Below are positions 42,501 through 54,959 of a stretch of DNA of 64,000 bases, one piece after another (position 1 is the first letter of the stretch; every line of letters starts with the position of its first letter). The translations under genes and the position numbers were made by a program. The stretch comes from Epiperipatus broadwayi. Taxonomy: Eukaryota; Onychophora; Udeonychophora; Euonychophora; Peripatidae. Location: assembly GCA_028023455.1 (NCBI GenBank), contig JAQFVV010012512.1:188001-252000 (forward strand). Direction: 5' to 3'. A model generated the notes under the pieces. The model did no database searches and was not told the origin of the DNA. It worked only from the letters and a program-made list of their open reading frames with translations.

Positions 42501-42982
42501 TAAGCTTATCATATTTACACCATTTGCCTTTTTACCATTTTTTTTTCTTTCTCCCTCCAAAAGCAACACTATCAGACGATCTTTTTTTTTAATTCACGCT
42601 CCTTTTTTTTTTACATTGAAATGCATACATAATTACTGTATTTATTTTTAATAATTAAATTTAGTTGAACAAATGGTTTTTTTAATTCAATGGAAATAAT
42701 TTTTAAGACCATTTTAAACAAATAAAAATTATTATTATTTTTAATAATATTTTACCAAATTTAATGTGTTGTCAAAATTTTTAAAAAGTTAAACATTTTG
42801 ATATGAATTAGTATATGGAAAGAAGCAATTTAAATTTATTAAAATAATATAGACAACAAGTAAGGCAAAATATTACCCATTCTCTCTAATAAATTATTTT
42901 GAATATAAGAGAGTAATCTGTTCAAAGTGCAAATCAAGCCAATCAAATCACCAAAAGAAGACAGAGAAATTTTTATACCAGT
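39511..42982 (-). mobile_element. Possible further (TA)n-bounded LTR
   Basis: A TA tract ends at 39510 and TGTAACCGTTCG follows. About 3.5 kb later CCAGTTACA (42974-42982) precedes an AT-rich run and a long TA tract. The interior is uniformly non-coding with internal duplications. The TGTAAC...GTTACA termini mimic those of the proven LTRs, but the right boundary is not directly against TA repeats and there is no second copy to compare. Confidence 0.3.
41002..41100. repeat. Short direct duplications
   Basis: 'gcggattaaccaccagcacag' near 41003 recurs as 'gcggattaaccaccggcacag' near 41068. A second tandem pair lies at about 41537-41583 and 41598-41645, with the shared blocks 'caggtgtgtgt' and 'agcattttata'. 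Confidence 0.8.
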
Positions 42983-43005
42983 TACATCAATTATTATATT
43001 TTATA

Positions 43006-43006
<1 letters not shown>

Positions 43007-43100
<94 letters not shown>
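43007..43100. repeat. (TA)n microsatellite
   Basis: About 90 bp of pure TA repeat. The 60-codon ORF across it is an artefact. Confidence 0.98.
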
Positions 43101-43102
<2 letters not shown>

Positions 43103-43109
43103 CTTTTGA

Positions 43110-43260
43110 TGGGTCTGTTAGTGAGATAATTTTTATGGTGATAATTAGGTGTTTATGGCTAGGAAGAAGTTTGCTTAATGTATTAAATAAATATTCCTAG
43201 TTTACTAGATCAAAAGCAGCCTTAATGTCAACTTGTCATGTGACATAATTTGTTAATTTA
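43110..43260 (-). pseudogene. LINE reverse transcriptase relic
   Basis: Minus strand reads VDIKAAFDLVN, a stop, then EYLFNTLSKLLPSHKHLII. This is the RT block with the first catalytic aspartate ('D.KAAFDSV') and the following helix of CR1/I/Jockey-like LINEs. Upstream in element sense (43600-44130) broken frames such as INSILQSITKFNDAKLLIHK could be the linker before RT, interrupted by the 43285 fold-back. Its relation to the plus-strand relics at 30.0 and 35.3 kb is unclear. Confidence 0.55.
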
Positions 43261-43284
43261 TATTGTTTTGCATATAATATTGAT

Positions 43285-43560
43285 ATATCCTTTCAAGCCA
43301 AACATTTAAGTATGGGCAAATCTTAAATATTTGGAAATGAGAGCATGAAGATATTAAATAATCACTTTAAAATACCTTTACTCTGCTCTCATTTCCAAAT
43401 ACTTTTGCCCATACTTAAACGTTTGGGTTGAAAGAATAGATGATTCATTCTATCTTTTCACCAAGACTTTATATTGTGTTTGGAAAGTGAGAGTATTCAT
43501 TTATAGTTAAAATCCACAAAGCGCATGTGCATTAGCTTAATGCTGATTATTATTAAATTT
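43285..43560. mobile_element. Fold-back element, relative of 23848-24306
   Basis: Arms 43290-43345 and 43381-43432 are inverted copies, with shared blocks 'aagtatgggcaaa' and 'atttggaaatgagagca'. The block 'gaagatattaaataatcacttta' and the 'aagcgcatgtgca' block also occur in the 23848 insert in the same order. Confidence 0.8.
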
Positions 43561-44292
43561 AATCATAATATTTATGTTGAATTGGGGGGGAGATAATAAC
43601 ATTTATATGCTTATAGATATTATCTGGAATAAGACTATTTTCTAATGAAGTGTATGATCTAAATGCCTAATTTCATCAAAAATTTGTTGCTTTGAGATAA
43701 AATAATTTTGAGAAAGATACATGTTATAGTTAGTAGAAGATAGATGATAATCAAATATTTTAGAGTAATTTTAAGTAATTAAAAAGTTTGATATCAATGT
43801 TGATGCCAGACATAAGTGTATTTTCTCTCAAAACAATTGGGATACCGTAAGCATAAGCATTGGTTGATTTTGCTTAGTTTACTATAGTTTTTTGGGGGCT
43901 GAATTTTGGTTATAAAGAGCACTTCAACATTTAGCTTCACATTCCAGCTTATGAATAAGGAGTTTTGCATCATTGAATTTTGTTATGGATTGAAGAATTG
44001 AATTGATGTCATCAATGCATTGTTTTATAACATTTTAATGATAATCTGTTGGTCAAACAGAACACCAATTATTTAGAAATCTTTTTAGTAGTGTCCATAT
44101 TTCAATTGAAGAGAGATTTTGTGGATGATAAAAATAATTACAGGCAATTAACATATTAGGTATCAACAATAGTTAATTTAAATTCATTAGGAATTTTCCA
44201 CTTGAATGTAAATTTATAAATTTATATATAATCCTTCTAAACACTTTTCTTCTTCCTTTTCTTTATTTCTGTTATCTTCATATACAATATAG

Positions 44293-45790
<1,498 letters not shown>

Positions 45791-47362
45791 AAAATTTATA
45801 AATTGTTGGTTTATTTTGAAGGGTACTTTATGCAAAAGTTACATATATATAATCAGAGAATTAAACATTTGACAGGTGAATTGAAGATGTGATGTCAGTA
45901 GGAAAAACAAAAAAATATCAATGAGAGACAATCCTTGACCTCCAATAAATGACACAACATTTGGAGGATAGTAATAGTAGTGATAACAATGTCAGTTTAT
46001 TGAGCTTTAGTTTCAAAGTGGACAGGGGATCATTATAGAAACATTTAAAATTACCACACATGATAGGTAAACAATGCTTATGCAGGATTTTAGTTTGAAC
46101 AATGAGAAAAGTATTTGAATGTTTTCTTATATTATCCAGCTAAAATAGCCTAAAAATTTAAGGAGGAACTATTTTCTAAAATTTTATAATAGAGTACAAA
46201 CTATCTTTGAAATGAAATTAATTAGAAGTGTTTGTAAAGCCATTTTAATGTATTTTACATATCAGTGCAAATGTTATGTTTTTAGTAGCTACCCTTTTAA
46301 TTGAAATTTGCATTTAACATTTTATTAACTAATATATTTCTGTCATATTAAGTATATTAAGTCTGATATTATCTGTAAAAAGAATAACACTCATGTCTGT
46401 TACATCTTTATTATAAATGTTCTATATCCACTTTCAGCTACAAGACGATTTTTGCTTTCAATTTTTTTGAAAAATAAATTCCTAATACATAGGTTCACAT
46501 TTTTGGCAAATAATTGAATTTATCTCTATGGCTCCATTTATTCACAAACGTTCATTTGCCCATGTTTTTTCAGCATTAAACATCCCATAATATTTTTAAA
46601 AGTTTAAATTTGTATGAATGAAAGCATTCCTGAGGATTGTCTGTCTTTTTTGTGGCAAGGAAAACATGTTGTGCTTACATTAAAAATTATGTGCATTTGT
46701 CATCATTTATTATGCTGAATAATTAATTATCTCCGCTTTCAATATACTACTAATCTCAAAATGCTAATCACATTTTTTCTTTCTTTTACCAATTATATAT
46801 CTACCTATATTCATGGTTACCTGAATATTTTTCCATCTGTTCATTTGTCCAAATTTCACTAGGCTTAAGTTTTGAATATGTGTGTTGTTAAAGAAAAGTG
46901 CATTTCTAGTCTTCAAAATTAATGCCATTAAAATACTTATTCATAATAAATACATACAAAATGTATATAGAGAAAAGCTTTATTTAATTCTGAAAGGATG
47001 GTATACTTAGCATGCTTTCAACTACCTGGTAACCATACTCGTAGCAATAGTGGTCAGATGAACTTGTGACATTTATCAAAGAATAAACAAGATAGGTAAT
47101 TTGCATAAAAATTTGAATGAAGAATGTATATAAGTTTATTTAAATATGCCATTTCTTTGCAAGGGGTACAAATGATTCTTTTTTATTTATTTATTGTGTG
47201 TTTGTTGTTGGCAATATATTATGTCTCTATAATTTTATTTTTAGCATTATTTTTTTTTTCAAATTTTATGCAAATCCCTTATCTTGTTAATATAACTATC
47301 AGGTGGTCAAAAGCATGCTATACATGATATTATTAGGATTAAATAAAGCTCCACTCTATATA
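45791..47362. other. AT-rich DNA, no supported feature
   Basis: No coding pattern, repeat match or RNA gene was seen. Confidence 0.5.
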
Positions 47363-47485
47363 CATTTTGAAAGTAAACAGGCAAAAGTCTCCATATAGTA
47401 GTGCCACCCTGTACCAACCAGAGTAATCAATGGATGCAAGAAGGCTTGTGCATAAAATCCCCATATAATGCCTACTCATCCAATA

Positions 47486-47527
47486 TCCCCAGACTAGTTT
47501 CTGGCCTGTGGCCTTCATCAGTGAGGA
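47486..47527 (-). ncRNA. Hammerhead ribozyme motif (near-canonical)
   Basis: On the minus strand: stem I 5' strand TCCTCA, core CTGATGA, stem II AGGCC-ACA-GGCCA, GAA, stem III ACTAGT, cleavage-site C, stem I 3' strand TGGGGA. Stem I pairs over six bases with one G-U. Stem III is a loopless six-base palindrome, as in the dimer-forming hammerheads of Penelope elements and retrozymes. Stem II pairs GGCC with GGCC, but its first pair is A-A, which may weaken it. All invariant core positions are present. Confidence 0.7.
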
Positions 47528-47956
47528 GCCTTGAATCTGAGAGCACTGCTCCTAGATATTAGGAACTAATGCAACCCTCCAGCAGCCACTTTTTTCTGGC
47601 ATCCATTGATTACTCTGGTAGACACAGGGTGGCACTACTGTATGGAGAGATTTGCCTGTTTTATAACAGTTATGTGCTAGCATAAGAGATGGTGATCATG
47701 TGTATGTTTAGTGGTTTAACACCAATCCTGCCTAATAGGATAGTGGTGGCCATGGTTGTTAAAGAGCCAAAGACAACCAAAATGTATGAGTGCTGAACTG
47801 AGTCAGACCCATATGACTATATAGGCTATTGAGCTTAGATTAAAAATATTATTGTGTTTTCAATTTGCTTTCTCATAGTTTTGTAGTTAAGTAGAGATAA
47901 ATGTGGCTGATTGCATTAGATCCTAAGATCTAGGTGCAGTGCTCTCAAATCCAAGG

Positions 47957-48000
47957 TTCCACACTGATGAAAGCCACATGCCAGAAACTAGTCTGGGGAT
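47957..48000 (+). ncRNA. Hammerhead ribozyme motif, degraded copy
   Basis: Forward copy with intact CTGATGA, GAA, ACTAGT and C. Stem I is TCCACA/TGGGGA with one mismatch. Stem II (AAGCC-ACA-TGCCA) retains only two pairs, so cleavage activity is doubtful. Confidence 0.6.
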
Positions 48001-48893
48001 ATTGGATGATAGGCATTAGATGGGGATTTTATGCACAAGCCTTTTTGCATCCATTGATTACTCTGGTTGGCACAGGGTGGCACTATTGTATGGAGAGTTT
48101 TGCCTGTTTAATAACAGTTATGTGCTAGCATAAGAGATGGTGATCATGTGATGTTTAGTCATTTTGAAAGTATTTATTTTGAATTAGATTATTCAGAGAA
48201 AAGTTTGAGCAAAGTTTATTAAAATTTATAAATACTCATCATACAGATTATTTCATGTTGATTTACATTACTTTTCTGAATCTTTTGACAAATAAGAGAT
48301 AGTTCTTTGATTTCATGCATTCTCCCTTTTTGTTTTAAGTAGTTAAAATAAGTCATAATTAGATTATGATTTGGTGATAGATCCTTACCATTACTCACAT
48401 CTTTAGAAAATGTGGACCTTGTTTTTAGTTTTACATTTATAGTTATAAAGTGAAGGCACATTTATGTGGACTATTAACTATGATTTTAAAACAAATAAAA
48501 CACCCAACAGTTCAGTTGAAAATTATAAGGCTTCTAAAAGTAACCATTGCGTTTTTCTGATCAAAACGCAAAAATAAAAATTAGTGATTTCGTTTCATTG
48601 ATTGATATGTTCATGCAAATAGCCTGTCTATATTCATTTATATTGTGAATAATCTCAGGATAATAATTGCTACAGCTACAAAAAAAATACCAAAATTGAA
48701 AATACAAGAATATTATCCGTTAGATTTTTAATTGTAAGTGGAACCAAACACTCTTTTCAAATAATTACTAACTTCTTTCAAAACTCTGTGTGACTGTTAA
48801 TATCTAAATAAGATTGTTTAAATAATACATTTTATTTGTTTTATTAAATATGAATAATAAAATTAATTATGAAATTCATATATACTTACATAC

Positions 48894-49167
48894 CATAATA
48901 ATAATAATTGCCAAATTCCAACGCAGCAATAATTACTCCCAAAGAAGTATATTTTACTGACAGTGGAAGAGCTGGGTGATAAAGAGGTATTTGCAACATA
49001 ATTTCAGGTAAGTTAATTATCCCTGTTTTATAGTTGGTGTAAATATATCTAAATTTAAATATTGATTCCGTGGGGTCATTAATATCATATCCGGTAACAT
49101 AATGCCAATAAGCAAAATGATTGAGCTGAAGTCGATTATAAAAACTGTCGTTGGATTTAACATTTAA
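48894..49167 (-). CDS. Internal exon of an M13 (neprilysin-like) peptidase, active site replaced
   Basis: A 274 bp minus-strand exon lies between an acceptor (catttatttttag/TTAAATG) and a strong donor (TTATG/gtatgtaag). The frame is fully open, phase 0 in and phase 1 out, encoding 91 residues. It starts LNVKSNDSFYNRLQLNHFAY. From about residue 43 it reads TNYKTGIINLPEIMLQIPLY, then the YTSLGVIIAALEFGN segment. This matches the M13 stretch running from 'FFENVL..' through 'VNAYYNP..N.I.FPAGILQPP' to 'GGIG.V.GHE.THAFDD.G'. At the zinc site HExxH the exon has ALEFG, and the substrate-binding NAYY reads YTNY, so the encoded domain should be catalytically dead. M13 enzymes are type II membrane or secreted zinc endopeptidases. 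Flanking exons with the ENxxAD motif were not found. It could be a non-catalytic paralogue or a pseudogene exon. Confidence 0.72.
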
Positions 49168-49852
49168 CTAAAAATAAATGAATTTTAGTAAGAGAAACAT
49201 AAGGGAAAAACGTATACATATATACATTTTGAAACATAACTAATCATATCAAAATAACCAAGTGCTGAAATATTTCAAACTAATTTAAAATTGTCATTAC
49301 AGGTTACCCAAGTAATTTACTTCTCTATCTTTATCTCTTTCTGTACTCTTTCTCTAGTTAACTTTTAATATCAAACCGACATGGCTGATATTGAATGTTA
49401 TAAAAATATCAAACGTTTCACATGACTAAATTTCATAAATATGTCAAACAAAATGCTTAGATTTTGGGTATTACAAACTTCCATGAAGGCAGTCTATTGA
49501 CCCTAAAAATTATTTAGCATGAACTATTTTTTGTATGGCAGATGAACCTAATCATAACTTAAAATATTGTTGTGCAGAGATTTACCTGAGTGCTTGAATA
49601 TGACACCTGAGTTATCAACTCAAAAACATTAAAATATGATATATTAAATACTAGATTTTTTTATTAAATATTCATATTGTTATAGGTGTATTCAAATCAT
49701 CTATGGTAGCATTTATCATAAAAAAGTTTGTCTAGAGCTATTAACACGCTCTTTATTTTACATATTTGTAAATGCAAGCTAGATAATTCATGTGATATGT
49801 GACTCCATTATATATATATATATATATATGGAGTATATATATATATATATAT

Positions 49853-49866
49853 ATTTTATTAGGTTA

Positions 49867-49904
<38 letters not shown>

Positions 49905-49920
49905 TAACCTAATAAAATAT
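49853..49920. repeat. Perfect palindrome with (TA)n centre
   Basis: 'attttattaggttagaat' (49853-49870) and its complement 'attctaacctaataaaat' (49901-49918) flank 30 bp of TA repeat. A TA tract with 'ggagt' lies just upstream (49809-49852). Confidence 0.95.
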
Positions 49921-52900
49921 ATATCCTCTGTTTTATTCTGTAATTATTTATTAGTTTAGTTTGCACTTATTTGTTACTAATCATACTCTGAGCTGTATTA
50001 GGTTATTTTGTTTTCACTCTTCACCCATGATACCAATTTTTCAGATTGTTGGAAATTAAGGCAACCAAAATAAAACAAATATCCACTAATTTGCCAATAT
50101 GATCTAAAATACTTTTCATATAACACCATTGTACATTCAATTCTCTTAAATCCATGCCACGATTGTAATAACAACAATAATTGATCACTTATTAATTTAA
50201 AGAATAATTATAATAATAATATTAATCTCAGGGTTCTTTGTTTCATGTAAGGAAATGCTCGGCGGTATTGTGTTGTCGCATATGACTGGCATTCTGGTCG
50301 GCTATAGGAAACATTTATTTTACTTAAATTCAATGTGTCTTCATCTCTCATATCAACTGCTATATTATTTAAAGAGATGATAATTCTATTCAATAATGAC
50401 GTATAATTTTGAATAACACAGCCTTTTTTTTTTCCAGAATCTCAGTCAGAATAATAAAAAGACAAGGGTGCTTTTTGTGTCCTTCCATCATCCATGACAA
50501 CACAATAATATAACTAAGATTTATTACTTAGACAATTTAACTAAATGGGAATGGAATAATGTGCAACCAAAGTTAATGGTTTGGGAATAAATTTAGTCTT
50601 AAGTTTTCAACTCCATAAATAATTATCATTAAACTAAAATATAATGACATATTCCGATCTGCTTAAATTTATTTCTCTGGTCTATTAAGTTTTTAAGTGT
50701 TTGAAATGATTTCGGACTCAAGAAAAGGTTTTGCAAATATTGTGCAAACACTTATATTTAGCATATAAAAACAAAAAATGAATCTACAACAAATTTTAAC
50801 AAGACTATAATTTATTATTATCACAAAAAAAAAAATATATGAACATTTATTCAATAATCCCATAGTAATACAAAAATATAAAATATAACTGATATTAATC
50901 TGTATACTCTTTTGGTTATGGACTAGAGGTTACTACTTCTCCTGTATGCAATCATATGGATTGATTAACTACAAGTACATTTCATTACCAATACATTAAT
51001 TATTAAATTTTGGTAACCTTGTAGAAGCTTTTATTCAAAATTATTGACTAACTATTTTTGTTTTCTTTTTTTTTTTTTTTTTTAAATGATTAATCCAATC
51101 ATATGCAATACGCAAAATATTAAATTTATTTCTAATACATTTACTTTATTTATGGTCTTTAATGGGATAACCTATTCTAATTATAGGCCAGTTATCAGAA
51201 GTTACACTTACCATCTTACATTTAACTTAATGCTAATTTAAGTTATGACACAAATTTTATTCATACGTATAATTTTAAATATGAGTATTATTTAATTACT
51301 AACCAGAATTAAATATTGCATTTGAATATTCCTTCAGTAAATAAGCGTTTTAAATTACGCAAATTTAATTACTTTCTCCATTGATTTACTTGTCAAATAC
51401 TAGCAATATTTAGCAGCACAGTACAGATATTGATCTTAGTTACTAACGAACTATTTATACTAAAGTGGATCTTGAGGAACTAACACCTCCAATATAACCT
51501 TTATCTTGCCCGAACTTTCAAAATTAAGCACAATAATCAACACCTTCCATGGTGGAGCTATCTTTATTTTCACATGAGGAATATGGAATAACCACGAAGG
51601 TCTGTAAAGTAATCTACTACATTAAAATATTTTGGTGGTTTCTTGCCTCTTACTTGAGCATACAACGAACACACACCAAATACGATCCTCTCCTGGGATT
51701 TAAACGAATGAAGCATACTAAATGCTAGATAAATTCTTGATCGTCCTATCTATGAGAATCGATCACTTGGGCTATAAACATATCCGAACATTATATTTAA
51801 AATCTTCCTCTCATGGAAAACAAAGCTTTTGGGGAGATCATTTTTCATCCCACAAAATAAATACATTATAATTATTACCTATGCGAATATTAAGCATATA
51901 CCAATGCTATATCTGGGCAGGATAAGTAAATACACTGATTATAATAAACTTATGTTACCGTGTATACTTTGATCAACATCTGAAATCAATGGACATCATA
52001 GAATAAAAGTATAATAATTTTAATTTTAATAAAGGAACATTCAAAAATAGTTGGTAGCATACTATCTTAAACTAAATAAAGTGGATGTGTTATTTAAGAA
52101 TAATTAGGAATAAATTCCTTAATTAATACAGTATAAATTCGTTTCAAAACTTTAACAAGAAATATTTTGTTATAGCATTTTTTTCTTTTTTTTAGTTACT
52201 TCTGATAATTTTCAATATTTATTTTACCCCTTAAATATCTAAATATTTTTCTTTTACGTATCTAACATACAAAATTTCTACCTACAATTGTATGTAATAA
52301 TTAAAACTTATTTTATAGATATTTTTTTTCGTGTTAAATATCAACTTAACCTAGAATAATTATATTAAAACATACCTTTGTCATTACAAGGCTATTAAAT
52401 ATCACTTGAACATACAGACTTTAACCTATGTGATATAAAAAAAAATACATATCATTTATAACTTAGTTTTAAACAATCATTAATTAACAAGTGCATTCTC
52501 TCTCATTAGAAAATGTTTTTTCTGTGGAGTAATTGGTCCAGGTGAAGAACTTTATCCAGTCGTATTTCACGAAGCAAGTTTAAAAACAATAAACGCATTT
52601 TTATCACTTCCTTTAAATAAAAGTGTTCTTTTATTTTGTGCTTCTATAAAAATTAAGTAAAGAAACATATAGCATAATTGAAGATTAATTCTTACTTGAA
52701 TTAAACTGCTACAATTTTGGGATCCAAAGAAAATAAAATATACATATTCTAACATAATGAAGAGTTGACGATAGACGATAAACATACACAATTCTTTTCT
52801 TTTTTATTATTGACAATAGGTACAATTCATATTAGCTAGCTTACTTATGGACGGAAATGCGCAATTTTTCCGAGAGATTATTCTGATAATAACTGCAGCT

Positions 52901-53361
52901 GATTTACATGTATAGAAAGTTTTAATAAATCCAACTGATGTGTAATATAATATATCATTTATTTTTATCATTAAGTCACTAAGATATTTGGTTTTGTTCA
53001 TACTTTAGGAATTATAAATTTTTTAACGGGGGGCATTTCCGTAAGAATGCCCCTATATAACTCTTCCTATATTTACTCTGAGAAAGTTTATATTTTTTTT
53101 CCAAAAAAATATACATGTGCATAATTTAATCTTATTTATCATTATTATTATTTCCAGACAATTCTTGGTGAATAAAACATATTTTAACGTATGTAACTAC
53201 ATTACTTGTAAAGGCAGACAATATTGAGAAAGAGCGCGAAAATGTTTCTAGTTGATTTTCCTTGGTTTCAAAATATTTCTTTCAATTATTATTATTTTTT
53301 TTTTTCTATACCAAGACAATATCAATAAATGACATAAAGTTAATAAATAATTATTTCTCAC
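49921..53361. other. Probable intronic AT-rich DNA
   Basis: Several minus-strand open segments end at donor-like strings (for example ..FGVCSLYAQ/gtaag near 51650 and ..SLIQ/gtaag near 52694), but none has a full acceptor-frame-donor set that I can match to a protein. If the M13 exons flanking this interval are real, it would be intronic. Confidence 0.4.
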
Positions 53362-53440
53362 TTGGAAATCATTTATCTTCCTTAATTTAGATATAATATA
53401 ATTTTTCATGTCTCTTTTAGTTACATCTGTCATTTTTGAA
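53362..53440 (-). CDS. Possible upstream exon of the M13-like gene
   Basis: A 79 bp minus-strand segment lies between an acceptor (tattgtctcacgctaaag) and a good donor (TTCCAA/gtgagaaa). It is open as SKMTDVTKRDMKNYIISKLR plus KINDFQ. The pattern T..R...NYII..L resembles the M13 segment 'T..R.L.NY.IW.LV', which precedes, N-terminally, the region in the 48894 exon. Strand and order agree with one gene. The match is short, so this stays tentative. Confidence 0.35.
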
Positions 53441-54600
53441 CTTTAGCGTGAGACAATAAATTTTTAAGTATAAAAGGTCTTTAAATAGGTAGATGGCACA
53501 GGAAATCAGGACGTCTTATCAAAAAATTTTAGCCACACATTATATTATTAAAATTTTACTTTGATTACATTTATTTCTGCAAAATAAAATGAAAAAAATT
53601 GAGTTACCAAATTTTAGCACTGTTCCTTCCTTGAAAACTAAAAGCAGACTATATATTTTTTTTTTACTTTAGCGACCTCTTACAGAAAAATAATCATTTG
53701 ATTATAACATAAACAAAAGAAAGGAAAAACTTATTACAATCATATAGTTTTCGGTATTATTTACCTGGATTACAAAGTAATTTGACAATATAAAAAAAAT
53801 AATAATAAATGCATTAAATTAACAATCAGTGATGTATAATTCTTTAAACATTATTTTTTTTTCTTTTTTTTTTTTTTTACAAAAAGAAATTACCAGAAGT
53901 TATTGTGCTTTATGATAAGACACTCATCCACTCTCCCCTCTACCCATCCAAAAAAAATTACTGTTTAGCTTTTATACCATATTAATTTGCTCTAATTATT
54001 AATATCTCAATTAAATTATTCATGTTCTCTCTTTAAAAATGACATTGAGTTATTAAATCTATTACTTATTCACCCAAAACATGCCAAAGTGAGTGAATAG
54101 CATACTTTATTAATCCATTATTACTATTGTTATTTTATCTTTTTATTTCTTTAAAGAATAGCATTGTTTTCCTGCAGAAATAATGCCAAGTAAACCAAGT
54201 GTCAATAACACTAGGTTACAATATATATATAAGATTTTAGGGTTTAATATATCAAATAGAACAATGAATGTTAGCCATACCCATACAAACACCCATGTAA
54301 GTTTAAAGGTAAGAAACCCAAGTCTAGCCATATTAGACCATTGTTCAATTGATTTCAGAACTTATAGACTCATGGTGACTTAGTCTGACTTCCGTTTGAC
54401 TGTTAAAACTAATGGGCATTTAATGATGGACTTATCATACTTGATAGCATGTATGGAGCTCAGGAATATGATTTTCCCCCTCTTAAGTACATATCTACCC
54501 AATCATCACTGATGATCAGTCTACTATTATTTGCCTATTTACACTGTTTTCCTAATCAATTAACCTTGTATCTAATTACAATCCATTCACTCATTTCATA
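53441..54600. other. AT-rich DNA, no supported feature
   Basis: Homopolymeric T tracts and AT-rich sequence only. Confidence 0.5.
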
Positions 54601-54639
54601 ATAATAACACACATCCATGGGATTAATGGTTTTAGTCAA

Positions 54640-54955
54640 TCCAGTCTATCATATAATACTATCTCTTTGGGCAACTTGATCTATAGGACCTTAATACCTT
54701 TGCATTGTAGGCCCCCCTTCTCTCATTTTTTATTCACAAGGGTGAATGCATTCAAACCATTCTCTCTGATGATCTGGTATGGACCTTCATATAAATTCTA
54801 AAATTTCCTTTTTCAGTTTGGCTAACTTGGTTTACTCTAACCCATACTTTGTCCCCTTTCTTGAAGTTATCAGCTTTTGTAACCTTTTTATTATTTGCCA
54901 ATGTTACTTGTGTTTTTTCTTCACTGGCAGAATTTGAACATCTGAAACTTGTCAA
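54640..54955 (-). pseudogene. Ty3/gypsy integrase C-terminal relic
   Basis: Minus strand reads FKKGDKVWVRVNQVSQTEKG, the 'GD.VWVR' region. After a frameshift it continues as YEGPYQIIRENGLNAFTL and, past a stop, RRGAYNAKVLRSYRSS. This is the integrase C-terminal domain in the same arrangement as the plus-strand relic at 22960-23128 (GPYKI.., RGTFNARHLKPY). It is a fragment of a separate insertion; no LTR or polypurine tract is defined next to it. Confidence 0.72.
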
Positions 54956-54959
54956 ATCA

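Larger units (their letters stand above)
47363..48172. mobile_element. Retrozyme-like insertion with 13 bp target duplication
   Basis: CATTTTGAAAGTA occurs at 47363-47375 and 48160-48172, bounding a 784 bp insert. Inside, an inverted unit (47376-47577, minus) mirrors a forward unit (47907-48090). A 3' segment is present twice in direct orientation (47602-47701 and 48046-48149), 444 bp apart. Both the inverted and the forward full units carry a hammerhead-ribozyme-like motif. Direct repeats with ribozyme motifs spaced by a few hundred bases plus a target duplication are the hallmarks of metazoan retrozymes and Penelope-type retroelement derivatives. No ORF is present, so it would be non-autonomous. 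Confidence 0.7.

Noticed and set aside
48219-48461. 80-codon minus-strand ORF as the next M13 exon
   Set aside because: It lies in the right direction, but shows none of the expected ENxxAD region or other M13 residues.
50208-50393. Minus-strand segment with RPECQSYATTQY as a further M13 exon
   Set aside because: There is a fair acceptor and a faint match to the 'RW..C..Y' region, but no usable donor before a stop and the similarity is too short.
52510-52791. Minus-strand open segments ending at donor-like gtaag
   Set aside because: Joining them would need an intron of about 50 bases, and the reading frames match no known family.
54183-54383. Overlapping ORFs on both strands
   Set aside because: No domain, no conserved splice sites, and low-complexity translation.
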